Shown piece after piece: positions 56,506 to 64,000 of a stretch of 64,000 nucleotides of DNA. Made by a program: the position numbers and the translations under genes. The notes under the pieces were generated by a model that saw nothing but the letters and a program-made list of their open reading frames with translations, was not told where the DNA came from and made no database searches. Each line of letters begins with the position of its first letter. Within the stretch, counting starts at the first letter, position 1. This DNA comes from Seonamhaeicola algicola (GTDB lineage: Bacteria > Bacteroidota > Bacteroidia > Flavobacteriales > Flavobacteriaceae): contig NZ_VOSC01000012.1 of NCBI RefSeq assembly GCF_007997385.1, positions 186,001 through 250,000 on the forward strand. Direction: 5' to 3'.

Positions 56506-57318
56506 ATGTCTCTTTTCAATATAAAAAATAAAGTTGTTATAATTACTGGCGGCTCTGGAGCCCTTGGCGGTAGTATGGCAACTTACTTACTTTCTCAAGG
56601 CGCTAAAATTGCTATTCTTGGCCAAACACCAGCCAAAGTAACTTCAAAACTTAATGAATTAAAAGCCCTAAATAATAATGCTTTAGGCTTTACAGGGAGT
56701 GTATTAGATAAAAAATTTCTTGAAAACGTAAAAGAAGACATTCTAAACACTTGGGGGCACATTGATGTTTTAATTAATGGCGCTGGTGGCAATATGCCTG
56801 GTGCCACAATAAGTGAAGACCAAACTATTTTTGACCTTAAAATGGACGACTTCAGAAAAGTTTCTGAACTTAATTTAGATGGTACTGTTTTGCCTTCTAT
56901 AATTTTTGGAGAAGTTATGGCAAAACAAGGTACAGGTAGCATTATAAACATATCATCTATGGCGGCTCAAAGCGTTATTACGCGTGTTGCTGGTTATTCA
57001 GCTTCAAAAGCAGCTATTGATAATTTTACAAAATGGATGGCCGTAGAATTAGCACTAAAATTTGGTGAAGGCCTTCGTGTAAATGCCATTGCTCCAGGAT
57101 TTTTTATTGGCGAACAAAACAAAAAACTTTTAACTAATACCGATGGTAGTTATACCAACAGAGGTGAAACTATAATTAAAAACACACCCATGAAACGCTT
57201 TGGTGAAGCCGAAGAATTAAACGGAGCAATACATTATTTATGTGCCGAAGCTTCAAAATTTGTAACAGGAACTATATTACCAATTGATGGCGGATTTAGT
57301 GCTTTTAGTGGTGTGTAA
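56506..57318 (+). CDS. SDR family D-mannonate oxidoreductase (fructuronate reductase)
   Basis: 270 residues, short-chain dehydrogenase fold: cofactor loop TGGSGALGGSM, NGAGGNMPGA, IINISSMAAQ (Ser), YSASKAAIDNFT (Tyr-Lys) and a C-terminal VTGTILPIDGGFSAFSG. Some Bacteroidota replace the classic UxuB with such an SDR to reduce fructuronate to mannonate. The gene is followed 11 bp later by uxuA and then uxaC, which makes that reaction very likely, though the family alone would not prove it. It begins the uronate operon. Confidence 0.82.
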   Translation: MSLFNIKNKVVIITGGSGALGGSMATYLLSQGAKIAILGQTPAKVTSKLNELKALNNNALGFTGSVLDKKFLENVKEDILNTWGHIDVLINGAGGNMPGATISEDQTIFDLKMDDFRKVSELNLDGTVLPSIIFGEVMAKQGTGSIINISSMAAQSVITRVAGYSASKAAIDNFTKWMAVELALKFGEGLRVNAIAPGFFIGEQNKKLLTNTDGSYTNRGETIIKNTPMKRFGEAEELNGAIHYLCAEASKFVTGTILPIDGGFSAFSGV

Positions 57319-57329
57319 ACTTTATAACA

Positions 57330-58496
57330 ATGAAACAAACTTTTAGATGGTTCGGTAGTAACGATCCTGTAAAATTATCATACATAAAACAAGCTGGAGC
57401 CACAGGTATTGTAACAGCTTTACACCAAACTCCTAATGGCGAAGTTTGGGATATTGAAACCATTAACAGTGTAAAAAACACTATTGAAAAGGAAGGTTTA
57501 GAGTGGTCTTTTATTGAGAGCATTCCAATACATGAAAACATAAAATTACGAACTGGCGATTATTTACAGCGCATTGAAAACTATAAGCAAAGTTTAATTA
57601 ACGTGGCAAAATGTGGTGTAAAGAATGTATGTTACAACTTTATGCCAGTACTAGATTGGACCAGGACACACTTACACTGGAAGCTTAACAACGGTGCTAC
57701 CGCTTTACGTTTTGATAAAGTTGATATGGCTGTTTTTGAATCGTTTATCATAAAATTAAATGATGTTGAAAACCGCTATTCTAAAGATATTTTAGAAAAA
57801 GCCCATGAACGTTTTTCATTAATGACATCTTTTGAAAAACAACGTTTAGAAGATAGTGTTTTAAAAGGATTACCAGGAACTGTAGATGACCTAACCATTC
57901 CTGTTTTTAAAGATATGATTGCTCAATATAACAACATGTCGCATCAAGATGTTAAATCTAACTTATCGTATTTTTTAAATGAAATTATTCCTTTAGCCGA
58001 AGCGTTAGGTATTAAAATGGCCATACATCCGGATGATCCACCAATAGACATCATGGGATTACCTAGAATTATAAAATCGGAAAGTGATTTAGATGATTTG
58101 GTTGGTTTTATAAATTCGCCTTCAAACGGCATCACCTTCTGTACAGGGTCTTTAGGTGCAAACCCTGATAATGATTTGCCTAAAATGATAAGAAAATTTA
58201 AAGACAAGATTCACTTTCTGCACTTAAGAAATGTAAAGTGTGAAGCTGATGGTAGTTTTTTTGAAGATAATCATTTAGAGGGTTCTTCAAATATGTATGA
58301 CATTGTGAAAGCTGTAAAAGACATTGAAAAAGAACGCAACATTGAACTACCAATGCGCCCAGATCATGGTCATCAAATGCTTAATGATTTAGATACTGTA
58401 AGCACTTATGCAGGCTATACAGCCATTGGCAGGTTAAAAGGTTTGGCAGAATTACGTGGTTTAGAATTAGGAATTAGCAAAAGCCTTGGTTTATGA
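57330..58496 (+). CDS. uxuA: Mannonate dehydratase
   Basis: 388 residues. Dehydrates D-mannonate to 2-keto-3-deoxygluconate. A TIM-barrel protein with the UxuA traits FRWFGSNDPVKLSYIKQAGA, VKNVCYNFMPVLDWTRTHLH, IHPDDPPIDIMGLPRI (metal-binding Asp and His), FLHLRNVKCEADGSFFED and MRPDHGHQMLND. Length is normal. The stop overlaps the uxaC start (ATGA, 58493-58496), so the two are translationally coupled. Confidence 0.97.
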   Translation: MKQTFRWFGSNDPVKLSYIKQAGATGIVTALHQTPNGEVWDIETINSVKNTIEKEGLEWSFIESIPIHENIKLRTGDYLQRIENYKQSLINVAKCGVKNVCYNFMPVLDWTRTHLHWKLNNGATALRFDKVDMAVFESFIIKLNDVENRYSKDILEKAHERFSLMTSFEKQRLEDSVLKGLPGTVDDLTIPVFKDMIAQYNNMSHQDVKSNLSYFLNEIIPLAEALGIKMAIHPDDPPIDIMGLPRIIKSESDLDDLVGFINSPSNGITFCTGSLGANPDNDLPKMIRKFKDKIHFLHLRNVKCEADGSFFEDNHLEGSSNMYDIVKAVKDIEKERNIELPMRPDHGHQMLNDLDTVSTYAGYTAIGRLKGLAELRGLELGISKSLGL

Positions 58497-59902
58497 GCAT
58501 TATAAAAACTAAAAACTTCATAACTGATAATTTTTTACTTCATTCTAAAGAAGCAGAAATACTATACCATGACTATGCTAAACCTATGCCTATTATAGAC
58601 TATCATAATCATTTATCGGCTAAAGAAATTGCAGAAAATAAGCCTCTTAAAAATATTACTGAGGCTTGGTTAAAATATGACCATTACAAGTGGCGTGGTA
58701 TGCGCGCCAATGGCATTGAAGAAAAGTACATTTCAGGAGAAGCTTCTTCCGAAGAAAAATTTTTAAAATGGGCAGAAACAGTGCCTAATACCTTAAGAAA
58801 TCCGTTATTTCACTGGACACAATTAGAACTAAAACGGTATTTTGATATTGATGCTATTTTGCAACCCAGCAATGCTTTAAACATTTATAACAAAGCAAAT
58901 GCAATTTTAGAAAACAAAACACCCGCGCAACTTTTAAAAGAAATGAATGTTGAAGTTGTGTGTACTACCGATGACCCAACCGATGATTTAAAATACCACA
59001 AGCAAATTGCTAAAGGCAACTTTTTCACTAAAGTTTTTCCAACTTTTAGACCCGATGAATTATTCTTTATTGGTCAACCTAAATTTAAAAGTTATTTAGA
59101 AAAATTAGAGCGCTGTGTTAATTTTAAAATTGATAGCTACCAAACACTTTTAATGGCCATAGATAAACGCATTAATTTTTTTAATGAAAATGGCTGTAAA
59201 CTATCAGATTATGGTATTAGTGGTGCGTTTTCATTTGTAGATTATACAGAAAATGACGTTGTTTCTATCTTTAAAAAACAATTAAATGACGAGGCTTTAT
59301 CTGAAACCGATATTAAAAAGTACCGCTCTAGCCTATTAATTTACTTAGGTAAAAAATATCATGAAAAAGGTTGGGTACAACAATTCCATTTAGGTGTAAT
59401 TAGAAACAATAATGCACGATTAAAAAGCCTTGTTGGTGCCGATGCTGGTTGCGATTCTATTGCCGATTATCCTATTATTGAAGGTTTATCAAAATTTTTA
59501 AATACTTTAGATAGTACAAACAAACTCACTAAAACCATAACTTACAACTTAAACCCAGCACAAAACGAAACATTTGCCACCATGATGGGTAATTTTAACT
59601 CAAATGGTATTGCTGGTAAAATGCAATGGGGCGCCGCTTGGTGGTTTTTAGACCAAAAAGATGGCATTGAAAAGCAAATTAATGTGCTTTCAAATATGGG
59701 TTTATTAAGCAATTTTATTGGTATGCTAACAGATAGTAGAAGTTTTTTATCAATACCAAGACACGAGTATTTTAGGCGCATTTTGTGCAATATTATTGCT
59801 GAAGATATAAAACAAGGTCTGCTGCCTAATGATTTAACATTTTTAGGCAATATGGTAAAAAATATTTGCTACACTAATTCAAAAAAGTATTTCAACTTTT
59901 AA
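58493..59902 (+). CDS. uxaC: Glucuronate isomerase
   Basis: 469 residues. Converts D-glucuronate to D-fructuronate, or galacturonate to tagaturonate. Amidohydrolase-like barrel with PMPIIDYHNHLSAKEIAENK, VVCTTDDPTDDLKYHK, GWVQQFHLGVIRNNN, VGADAGCDSI and LTDSRSFLSIPRHEYFRRIL. Length is normal. With the SDR and UxuA it completes the glucuronate-to-KDG route; KDG kinase and aldolase are not in this window. Confidence 0.97.
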   Translation: MSIIKTKNFITDNFLLHSKEAEILYHDYAKPMPIIDYHNHLSAKEIAENKPLKNITEAWLKYDHYKWRGMRANGIEEKYISGEASSEEKFLKWAETVPNTLRNPLFHWTQLELKRYFDIDAILQPSNALNIYNKANAILENKTPAQLLKEMNVEVVCTTDDPTDDLKYHKQIAKGNFFTKVFPTFRPDELFFIGQPKFKSYLEKLERCVNFKIDSYQTLLMAIDKRINFFNENGCKLSDYGISGAFSFVDYTENDVVSIFKKQLNDEALSETDIKKYRSSLLIYLGKKYHEKGWVQQFHLGVIRNNNARLKSLVGADAGCDSIADYPIIEGLSKFLNTLDSTNKLTKTITYNLNPAQNETFATMMGNFNSNGIAGKMQWGAAWWFLDQKDGIEKQINVLSNMGLLSNFIGMLTDSRSFLSIPRHEYFRRILCNIIAEDIKQGLLPNDLTFLGNMVKNICYTNSKKYFNF

Positions 59903-59913
59903 TTGAAATTAGC

Positions 59914-59943
59914 AAATACAATCGATTGTATTTTTTATATTTG
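59914..59943 (+). promoter_or_regulatory. Palindromic operator and -7 box upstream of the TRAP transporter
   Basis: AAATACAATCGATTGTATTT (59914-59933) is a perfect 20-bp palindrome with central CG, 2 bp before a TATATTTG box (59936-59943). No TTTG lies at the -33 position, so an activator bound here may replace it; a repressor is also possible. The site differs in sequence from the palindrome at 56469. Confidence 0.75.
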
Positions 59944-59971
59944 TGATAACCACTAAAACTAACATATAAGC

Positions 59972-60946
59972 ATGAACTATAAATTCCTTTTAGTACTCTT
60001 GCTGTCTTTAGGTTTCATGTCATGTAATCAAAATACAGATAAAAAAGTGCTTTACTTAGCGCACACCTTGCCCCAAACACATCCGGTCCATAAAGGCATT
60101 GTTGCATTTCAAGAAGCATTAGCAAAAAAATCTAATGGTAGCTTAACCATTAAAATTTTTCCCGATGGTCAACTAGGTTCAGAGCGCGAAGTTGTAGAAC
60201 TACTTCAAATAGGTAGTGTTGCTATTACCAAAGTAAGTGCCGCAACCATGTCTAACTTTGTGCCAGATTACCACGTATTTGGTATTCCGTATTTATTTAG
60301 AGACAAGCAGCATATGTTTGAAACTTTAGAAGGCCCCATTGGTAAAGCTGTTTTACAAAAAGGCGAACAATTTTGGTTACGCGGTTTAAGTTATTATGAT
60401 GCCGGTAGCCGTAGCTTTTATACGGCCAATAAAGCCATTAAAACACCTGAAGATTTAAAAGGCTTAAAAATTAGGGTTATGAACAACCAAATGGCCATAA
60501 ATATGGTAAATGCATTAGGCGGATCTGCAACACCCATGGCTTATGGTGAATTATATACCGCTATTCAGCAAGGTGTGGTAGATGGTGCTGAAAACAATCC
60601 GCCTTCATTTGTATCATCAAACCACTATGAAATTAGTAAATATTATACCTTAGATGAACACTCTGCAGTACCCGATGTACTTTTAATTGGAACCAAACAG
60701 TGGGAAAAATTATCTGAAGTTGAAAAAAACTGGGTGCAAGAAGCAGCTAATGAATCGGCTCAGGCACAAAAGCAATTCTGGAAAGCATCTGTTGAAGAAA
60801 GCATGAAAATAGCTAAAGATGCTGGTGTTGAAATTATAATTCCTGAAAAATCATTGTTTTCAGAACAATCTAAATCTGTTTTAGAAGCCTTTCAAAAAGA
60901 ACACCCAGAATTGGCCGATATTGTTAACAAGATAAAAGCTAACTAA
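59972..60946 (+). CDS. TRAP transporter solute-binding lipoprotein (DctP family)
   Basis: 324 residues. Lipobox GFMSC after a short signal peptide, so it is tethered in the periplasm and not free as in many TRAP systems. The DctP fold is shown by YLAHTLPQTHPVHKGIVAFQ, FPDGQLGSEREVVELLQIGS, the ligand-carboxylate Arg in LKGLKIRVMNNQMAINMVNA, and YTAIQQGVVDGAENNPPSFV. Context with uxuA, uxaC and the SDR points to glucuronate or galacturonate as the substrate. Four bases separate it from the small membrane subunit gene. Confidence 0.92.
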   Translation: MNYKFLLVLLLSLGFMSCNQNTDKKVLYLAHTLPQTHPVHKGIVAFQEALAKKSNGSLTIKIFPDGQLGSEREVVELLQIGSVAITKVSAATMSNFVPDYHVFGIPYLFRDKQHMFETLEGPIGKAVLQKGEQFWLRGLSYYDAGSRSFYTANKAIKTPEDLKGLKIRVMNNQMAINMVNALGGSATPMAYGELYTAIQQGVVDGAENNPPSFVSSNHYEISKYYTLDEHSAVPDVLLIGTKQWEKLSEVEKNWVQEAANESAQAQKQFWKASVEESMKIAKDAGVEIIIPEKSLFSEQSKSVLEAFQKEHPELADIVNKIKAN

Positions 60947-60950
60947 ACAT

Positions 60951-61442
60951 ATGGAAGCTAAAAAAACATTATTTGATCGCGTGGTTAAGTTTATGGAAGT
61001 TTTCTTAATAATCATTTTTGCGCTTTTAGTATTTGATGTACTATTTCAGGTATTTTCAAGATACGTATTAAAAGGATCTTTCACTTGGACCGAAGAGCTT
61101 GCCAGATTTTCACTAATATGGATGTCTATTCTTGGAGCCGCCTATTTAAATGCAAAAAGAGCGCATTTATCTATGGATTTCCTCTATCAAAAGTTTTCAG
61201 ATAGTAATAAAAAGAAAGCAGCTATAGCTATTGAAATTCTTATTTTTCTATTTGCACTAATTGTAATGGTTATTGGTGGTTTTAACCTTGTATATACTAC
61301 TTTACATTTAGGTCAATTATCAGGAACACTTCGTATTCCTTTAGGCTATATCTATGCCATTTTACCTTTTAGTGGCCTATTAATTATGTGGTTTTCGTTG
61401 TATCACATTTCAAAAATTTCAAAAAATCAAATAAAACTATAA
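60951..61442 (+). CDS. TRAP transporter small permease (DctQ family)
   Basis: 163 residues with four predicted membrane helices (about 13-35, 50-70, 88-110, 125-150). The DctQ signature is visible as FSRYVLKGSFTWTEELARFS and LIWMSILGAAYLNAKRAHL. It couples with the large subunit to move the bound sugar acid across the inner membrane with a sodium or proton gradient. It lies 4 bp after the binding protein and 3 bp before the large subunit. Confidence 0.93.
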   Translation: MEAKKTLFDRVVKFMEVFLIIIFALLVFDVLFQVFSRYVLKGSFTWTEELARFSLIWMSILGAAYLNAKRAHLSMDFLYQKFSDSNKKKAAIAIEILIFLFALIVMVIGGFNLVYTTLHLGQLSGTLRIPLGYIYAILPFSGLLIMWFSLYHISKISKNQIKL

Positions 61443-61445
61443 GCT

Positions 61446-62750
61446 ATGAGCATTGAAGTAATAAGTATTATTGTATTGTTTGCTAGTTTCTTTTTTCTGT
61501 TATTGTTAAAAGTACCGGTAGCCTATAGTATTGGTATTTCTACCACCTTAAGTTTGCTACTAAATATTGATAAAATGCCAGGTATAACAACCATTGCCCA
61601 ACGTATGACTACGGGTATTGATAGTTTTGCTCTTTTAGCCATTCCGTTTTTTGTTTTAGCTGGCGAAATAATGAAACAAGGTGGTATAGCCAATAGGCTT
61701 ATAAATTTTGCAAAATCGTTAGTTGCAAGTTTACCCGGTGGGCTTGCCTATGTAAACGTGCTAGCATCTATGTTGTTTGGTGCTATTTCGGGTTCTGCAG
61801 TGGCTGCAACATCGGCTATTGGTAGTATCATGACAGATAGAATGGAAGAAGAAGGCTACCCAAGAGCTTTTAGTGCTTCGGTTAATATAACATCATCAAC
61901 AACTGGTTTATTAATTCCGCCAAGTAATATTTTAATTGTTTATGCCTTAGCTAGTGGTGGTGCAGCATCTGTTGCAGCATTATTTATTGCTGGCTATTTA
62001 CCAGGTATTTTATTAGGCTTGGCCATTATTGGTTATATAGTTTTTGTGGCTATAAAACGTAAATTTATTAAAGGACAAAGAGCTACTTTAAAAGAAGTTT
62101 GGAATCATTTTACAAAAGCTTTTTTTAGCTTACTTATGCTTGTAATAGTAGTTGGCGGTATTGTTGCTGGTGTTTTTACTGCTACAGAGGCTTCGGTTAT
62201 TGCAGTTTTATATGCTGCTGTACTAGCGCTAATTTATAAAGATGTTACACTTAAAAGTTTTCCTAATATTTTATTGAATAGTGCTAAAACTACTGCCGTA
62301 GTAATGTTTTTAATTTGTACTTCTATGGCTATGAGTTGGTTGTTTTCTTTTGAAGGTATACCAGCATTAATGAGTAATTTTCTGCTGGAACAATTCAGCA
62401 GTAAGTTTGCTATTTTCTTAGTTATAAACCTTACACTACTTGTTATTGGTACGTTTATGGATATGACACCCGCTGTACTTATATTCACACCCATTTTTTT
62501 ACCTGTGGTAATGGCCTTGGGTATGGATCCTGTACATTTTGGTATTGTATTGGTACTTAACCTTTGTATTGGTTTATGTACTCCGCCTGTTGGTACCATT
62601 TTATTTGTGGGTAGTGGTATTGCCAAAGTTTCGGTATCTCAAGTAGTAAAACCACTATTACCTTTTTTACTTATAATGATAATAGTTCTTTTGCTAATTA
62701 CATATATTCCTGAAATATCAATGTGGTTGCCTAGGCTTTTCGGATTGTAA
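61446..62750 (+). CDS. TRAP transporter large permease (DctM family)
   Basis: 434 residues with 11-13 hydrophobic helices. DctM hallmarks: PVAYSIGISTTLSLLLN, FALLAIPFFVLAGEIMKQGG, SMLFGAISGSAVAATSAIGS, TGLLIPPSNILIVYALASGG and LCIGLCTPPVGTILFVGSGI. It is the transport channel of the tripartite system. Last gene of the uptake unit; a TetR gene follows 95 bp later on the same strand. Confidence 0.95.
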   Translation: MSIEVISIIVLFASFFFLLLLKVPVAYSIGISTTLSLLLNIDKMPGITTIAQRMTTGIDSFALLAIPFFVLAGEIMKQGGIANRLINFAKSLVASLPGGLAYVNVLASMLFGAISGSAVAATSAIGSIMTDRMEEEGYPRAFSASVNITSSTTGLLIPPSNILIVYALASGGAASVAALFIAGYLPGILLGLAIIGYIVFVAIKRKFIKGQRATLKEVWNHFTKAFFSLLMLVIVVGGIVAGVFTATEASVIAVLYAAVLALIYKDVTLKSFPNILLNSAKTTAVVMFLICTSMAMSWLFSFEGIPALMSNFLLEQFSSKFAIFLVINLTLLVIGTFMDMTPAVLIFTPIFLPVVMALGMDPVHFGIVLVLNLCIGLCTPPVGTILFVGSGIAKVSVSQVVKPLLPFLLIMIIVLLLITYIPEISMWLPRLFGL

Positions 62751-62804
62751 AAATCATTTTCAACTTATCTTAAAATGCAAAAATGATGTTAAAAGTTTTT
62801 CTAT

Positions 62805-62827
62805 TTCTAACCTATCGTTTAGTTTTG
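62805..62827 (+). promoter_or_regulatory. Imperfect TetR operator overlapping the regulator's promoter
   Basis: The 20 bases at 62805-62824 match the perfect palindrome at 63426-63451 at 15 of 20 positions: the right half GTTTAGTT is identical, the left is degraded. A TAGTTTTG box (62820-62827, consensus TAnnTTTG) overlaps it. This suggests that the TetR protein also controls its own gene. Confidence 0.55.
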
Positions 62828-62845
62828 TTATGTATTTAAGTTTAA

Positions 62846-63409
62846 ATGGCTAGAAGAAAACAATATAATGAGCAAGAGGTATTAGAAAAAGCAATGCGCC
62901 TTTTTTGGCGTAATGGTTATGAGAATACATCTATGCAAATGCTAGAAAGTGAAATGGGCATTAATAAGTTTTCTATTTATGCTAGCTTTGGTAGTAAACA
63001 TGGTTTATTTAAACAAACACTAAAAAATTATAAAAAGAACAGAAAAAACATTTTTGATAAGCTACAAAACTCAACTAAAGGAGTTGATGCCATAAAAGAT
63101 TTTTTTTATGATTCTGTAGATGTTTGTTATGAAGAGGGCAATGTTAAAGGCTGTTTAATTACAAATACTTACAATGAATTTTCGTTTATTGATGATGAAG
63201 TTATTAAAACTGATATACTTCAATTTATGGAAAATTTAAAGATTTTGTTTATTGAAAAATTAAAAACCGATAAAACAAAAGACGAAGACACTGTATTAAA
63301 ACAAGCTAATTTTCTACTGTTAGCAAAACATGGTTTAGCTGCAGCAACCAGAGTTAATAACAACAAAGAAATAGCAGATTATATTGAATTAACATTTAAA
63401 AACATATAA
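62846..63409 (+). CDS. TetR/AcrR family transcriptional regulator
   Basis: 187 residues. N-terminal helix-turn-helix (about 10-55, MRLFWRNGYENTSMQMLESE and KFSIYASFGSKHGLFKQTLK), then a helical ligand-binding domain with VKGCLITNTYNEF, which resembles the TetR_C_6/16-like groups. Dimeric DNA-binding repressor; the ligand is unknown. A matching palindrome lies 16 bp after its stop, before the AhpD-like gene, and a weaker copy lies in its own promoter. It most likely controls both genes. No link to the uronate genes is seen except proximity. Confidence 0.92.
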   Translation: MARRKQYNEQEVLEKAMRLFWRNGYENTSMQMLESEMGINKFSIYASFGSKHGLFKQTLKNYKKNRKNIFDKLQNSTKGVDAIKDFFYDSVDVCYEEGNVKGCLITNTYNEFSFIDDEVIKTDILQFMENLKILFIEKLKTDKTKDEDTVLKQANFLLLAKHGLAAATRVNNNKEIADYIELTFKNI

Positions 63410-63425
63410 AACATTTTTTTTAACC

Positions 63426-63451
63426 AATAACTAAACGATTGTTTAGTTATT
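63426..63451 (+). promoter_or_regulatory. Perfect palindromic operator before the AhpD-like gene
   Basis: Arms aataactaaac (63426-63436) and gtttagttatt (63441-63451) are perfect 11-bp complements around gatt. It lies 18 bp before the ATG of the next gene, directly behind the TetR gene. The long symmetric arms fit a TetR dimer site. Confidence 0.8.
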
Positions 63452-63469
63452 TAATATAAATTTAAAATT

Positions 63470-64000
63470 ATGAGTACAACAAGTAACGTAGACACATTAA
63501 AAATTCATACTATTGAAACTGCACCTGAAAAAAGTAAAAGTTTATTAGAAAAATCTCAAAATGCATATGGCTATGTACCTAATTTACATGGTGTTTTAGC
63601 AGAATCTCCAGAGCTATTAGAGGCCTATCAAAATTTACATGAGTTGTTTACAAACACATCATTTAACAACGATGAGTTAACCGTGGTGTGGCAAACAATA
63701 AATGTTGAGCACGCATGCCATTATTGTGTTCCGGCGCATACAGCTATTGCCAAAGCAATGAAAGTTGATGATGCTGTTATTGATGCTTTAAGAAATCAAA
63801 CTGCTTTACCCAATGAAAAGCTACAAGTTTTACATGAAACAACTTTAGCATTAACAAAAAACAGAGGTTATATTTCAAATGAAGAAAAAGAAAAATTCTT
63901 TGCTGTTGGTTATACCAACAAACAACTTTTAGAAATAGTTTTAGGACTTTCTCAAAAAGTAATTAGTAATTATACAAATCATATAGCCGAAACAGCAGTA
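63470..64000 (+). CDS. AhpD-like carboxymuconolactone decarboxylase-family protein, truncated by window
   Basis: 177 residues visible from the ATG at 63470; the frame is open at the window end. The redox-active CxxC motif is present in VEHACHYCVPAHTAIAKA, with the family's typical proton-relay His (HYC, AHT). YGYVPNLHGVLAESPELLE and LVLGLSQKVISNYTNHIAETA-like segments confirm the AhpD/CMD fold. AhpD-like proteins act as thiol peroxidase partners or alkylhydroperoxidases. Likely repressed by the neighbouring TetR protein through the operator in between. Confidence 0.9.
   Translation, partial: MSTTSNVDTLKIHTIETAPEKSKSLLEKSQNAYGYVPNLHGVLAESPELLEAYQNLHELFTNTSFNNDELTVVWQTINVEHACHYCVPAHTAIAKAMKVDDAVIDALRNQTALPNEKLQVLHETTLALTKNRGYISNEEKEKFFAVGYTNKQLLEIVLGLSQKVISNYTNHIAETAV

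Overview
The window looks like a chromosomal segment of a Bacteroidota organism, most likely family Flavobacteriaceae. The evidence is an AT-rich base composition, several promoters of the Bacteroidota type (TTTG, 19 bp, TAnnTTTG), few clear Shine-Dalgarno sequences, many lipoproteins, a TonB-dependent receptor/DUF4374 pair, a complete Bat operon, DUF1501/DUF1800 proteins and the acpP-fabF-rnc-IPExxxVDY-pyk cluster. No rRNA, tRNA, transposase, phage gene or CRISPR array was seen.

Layout. 1-3519 (-): an inorganic-carbon module of SulP transporter, beta-carbonic anhydrase, a DUF2490 outer-membrane protein and a second SulP cut by the window edge. 3605-13222 (-): a small membrane protein and the moxR-DUF58-(BatD-like)-batA-batB-batC-batD-batE operon, an envelope or stress module built on von Willebrand A domains and TPRs. 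13450-21202: an AlbA-type protein, a probable small RNA gene with its own promoter and terminator (14621-14724), the DUF1800/DUF1501 pair, an OmpA-like/helix-hairpin-helix pair, an ALDH7 dehydrogenase and a CAP-domain lipoprotein. 21446-30483 (+): alpha-2-macroglobulin lipoprotein, an SH3 protein and PBP1C, a periplasmic defence and peptidoglycan set. 30486-33636: EEP phosphatase/nuclease, YCII lipoprotein, CYTH protein and DNA polymerase IV. 33713-37640 (+): a TonB receptor plus DUF4374 lipoprotein behind a strong palindromic operator, probably metal or siderophore uptake. 37657-41949 (-): lipid synthesis, RNase III and pyruvate kinase. 42136-46496 (+): purN, RNase HI, a PfkB kinase and a long purF-type amidotransferase.

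46497-47284 has no convincing protein gene. It holds two copies of a roughly 70-nt structured element ending in terminator hairpins, and a separate three-stem RNA-like element. 47285-55576: superoxide dismutase, then AddA-like and AddB-like recombination nucleases with an OmpA/TSP3 porin gene between them. 55576-62750 (+): an alpha/beta hydrolase and a hexuronate locus. In the locus a TRAP transporter (dctPQM type) imports the sugar acid, UxaC isomerises it, an SDR reduces it to mannonate and UxuA dehydrates it to KDG. 62805-64000 (+): a TetR regulator and an AhpD-like CxxC protein, linked by a shared palindromic operator; the last gene is cut by the window end.

The best candidates for something not yet described are the small RNA at 14621-14724, the duplicated element at 46610/46838, the three-stem element at 47115-47220, and the operator/receptor/DUF4374 unit at 33713-37640. 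All functional statements are inferred by reading the sequence; no database search was run.
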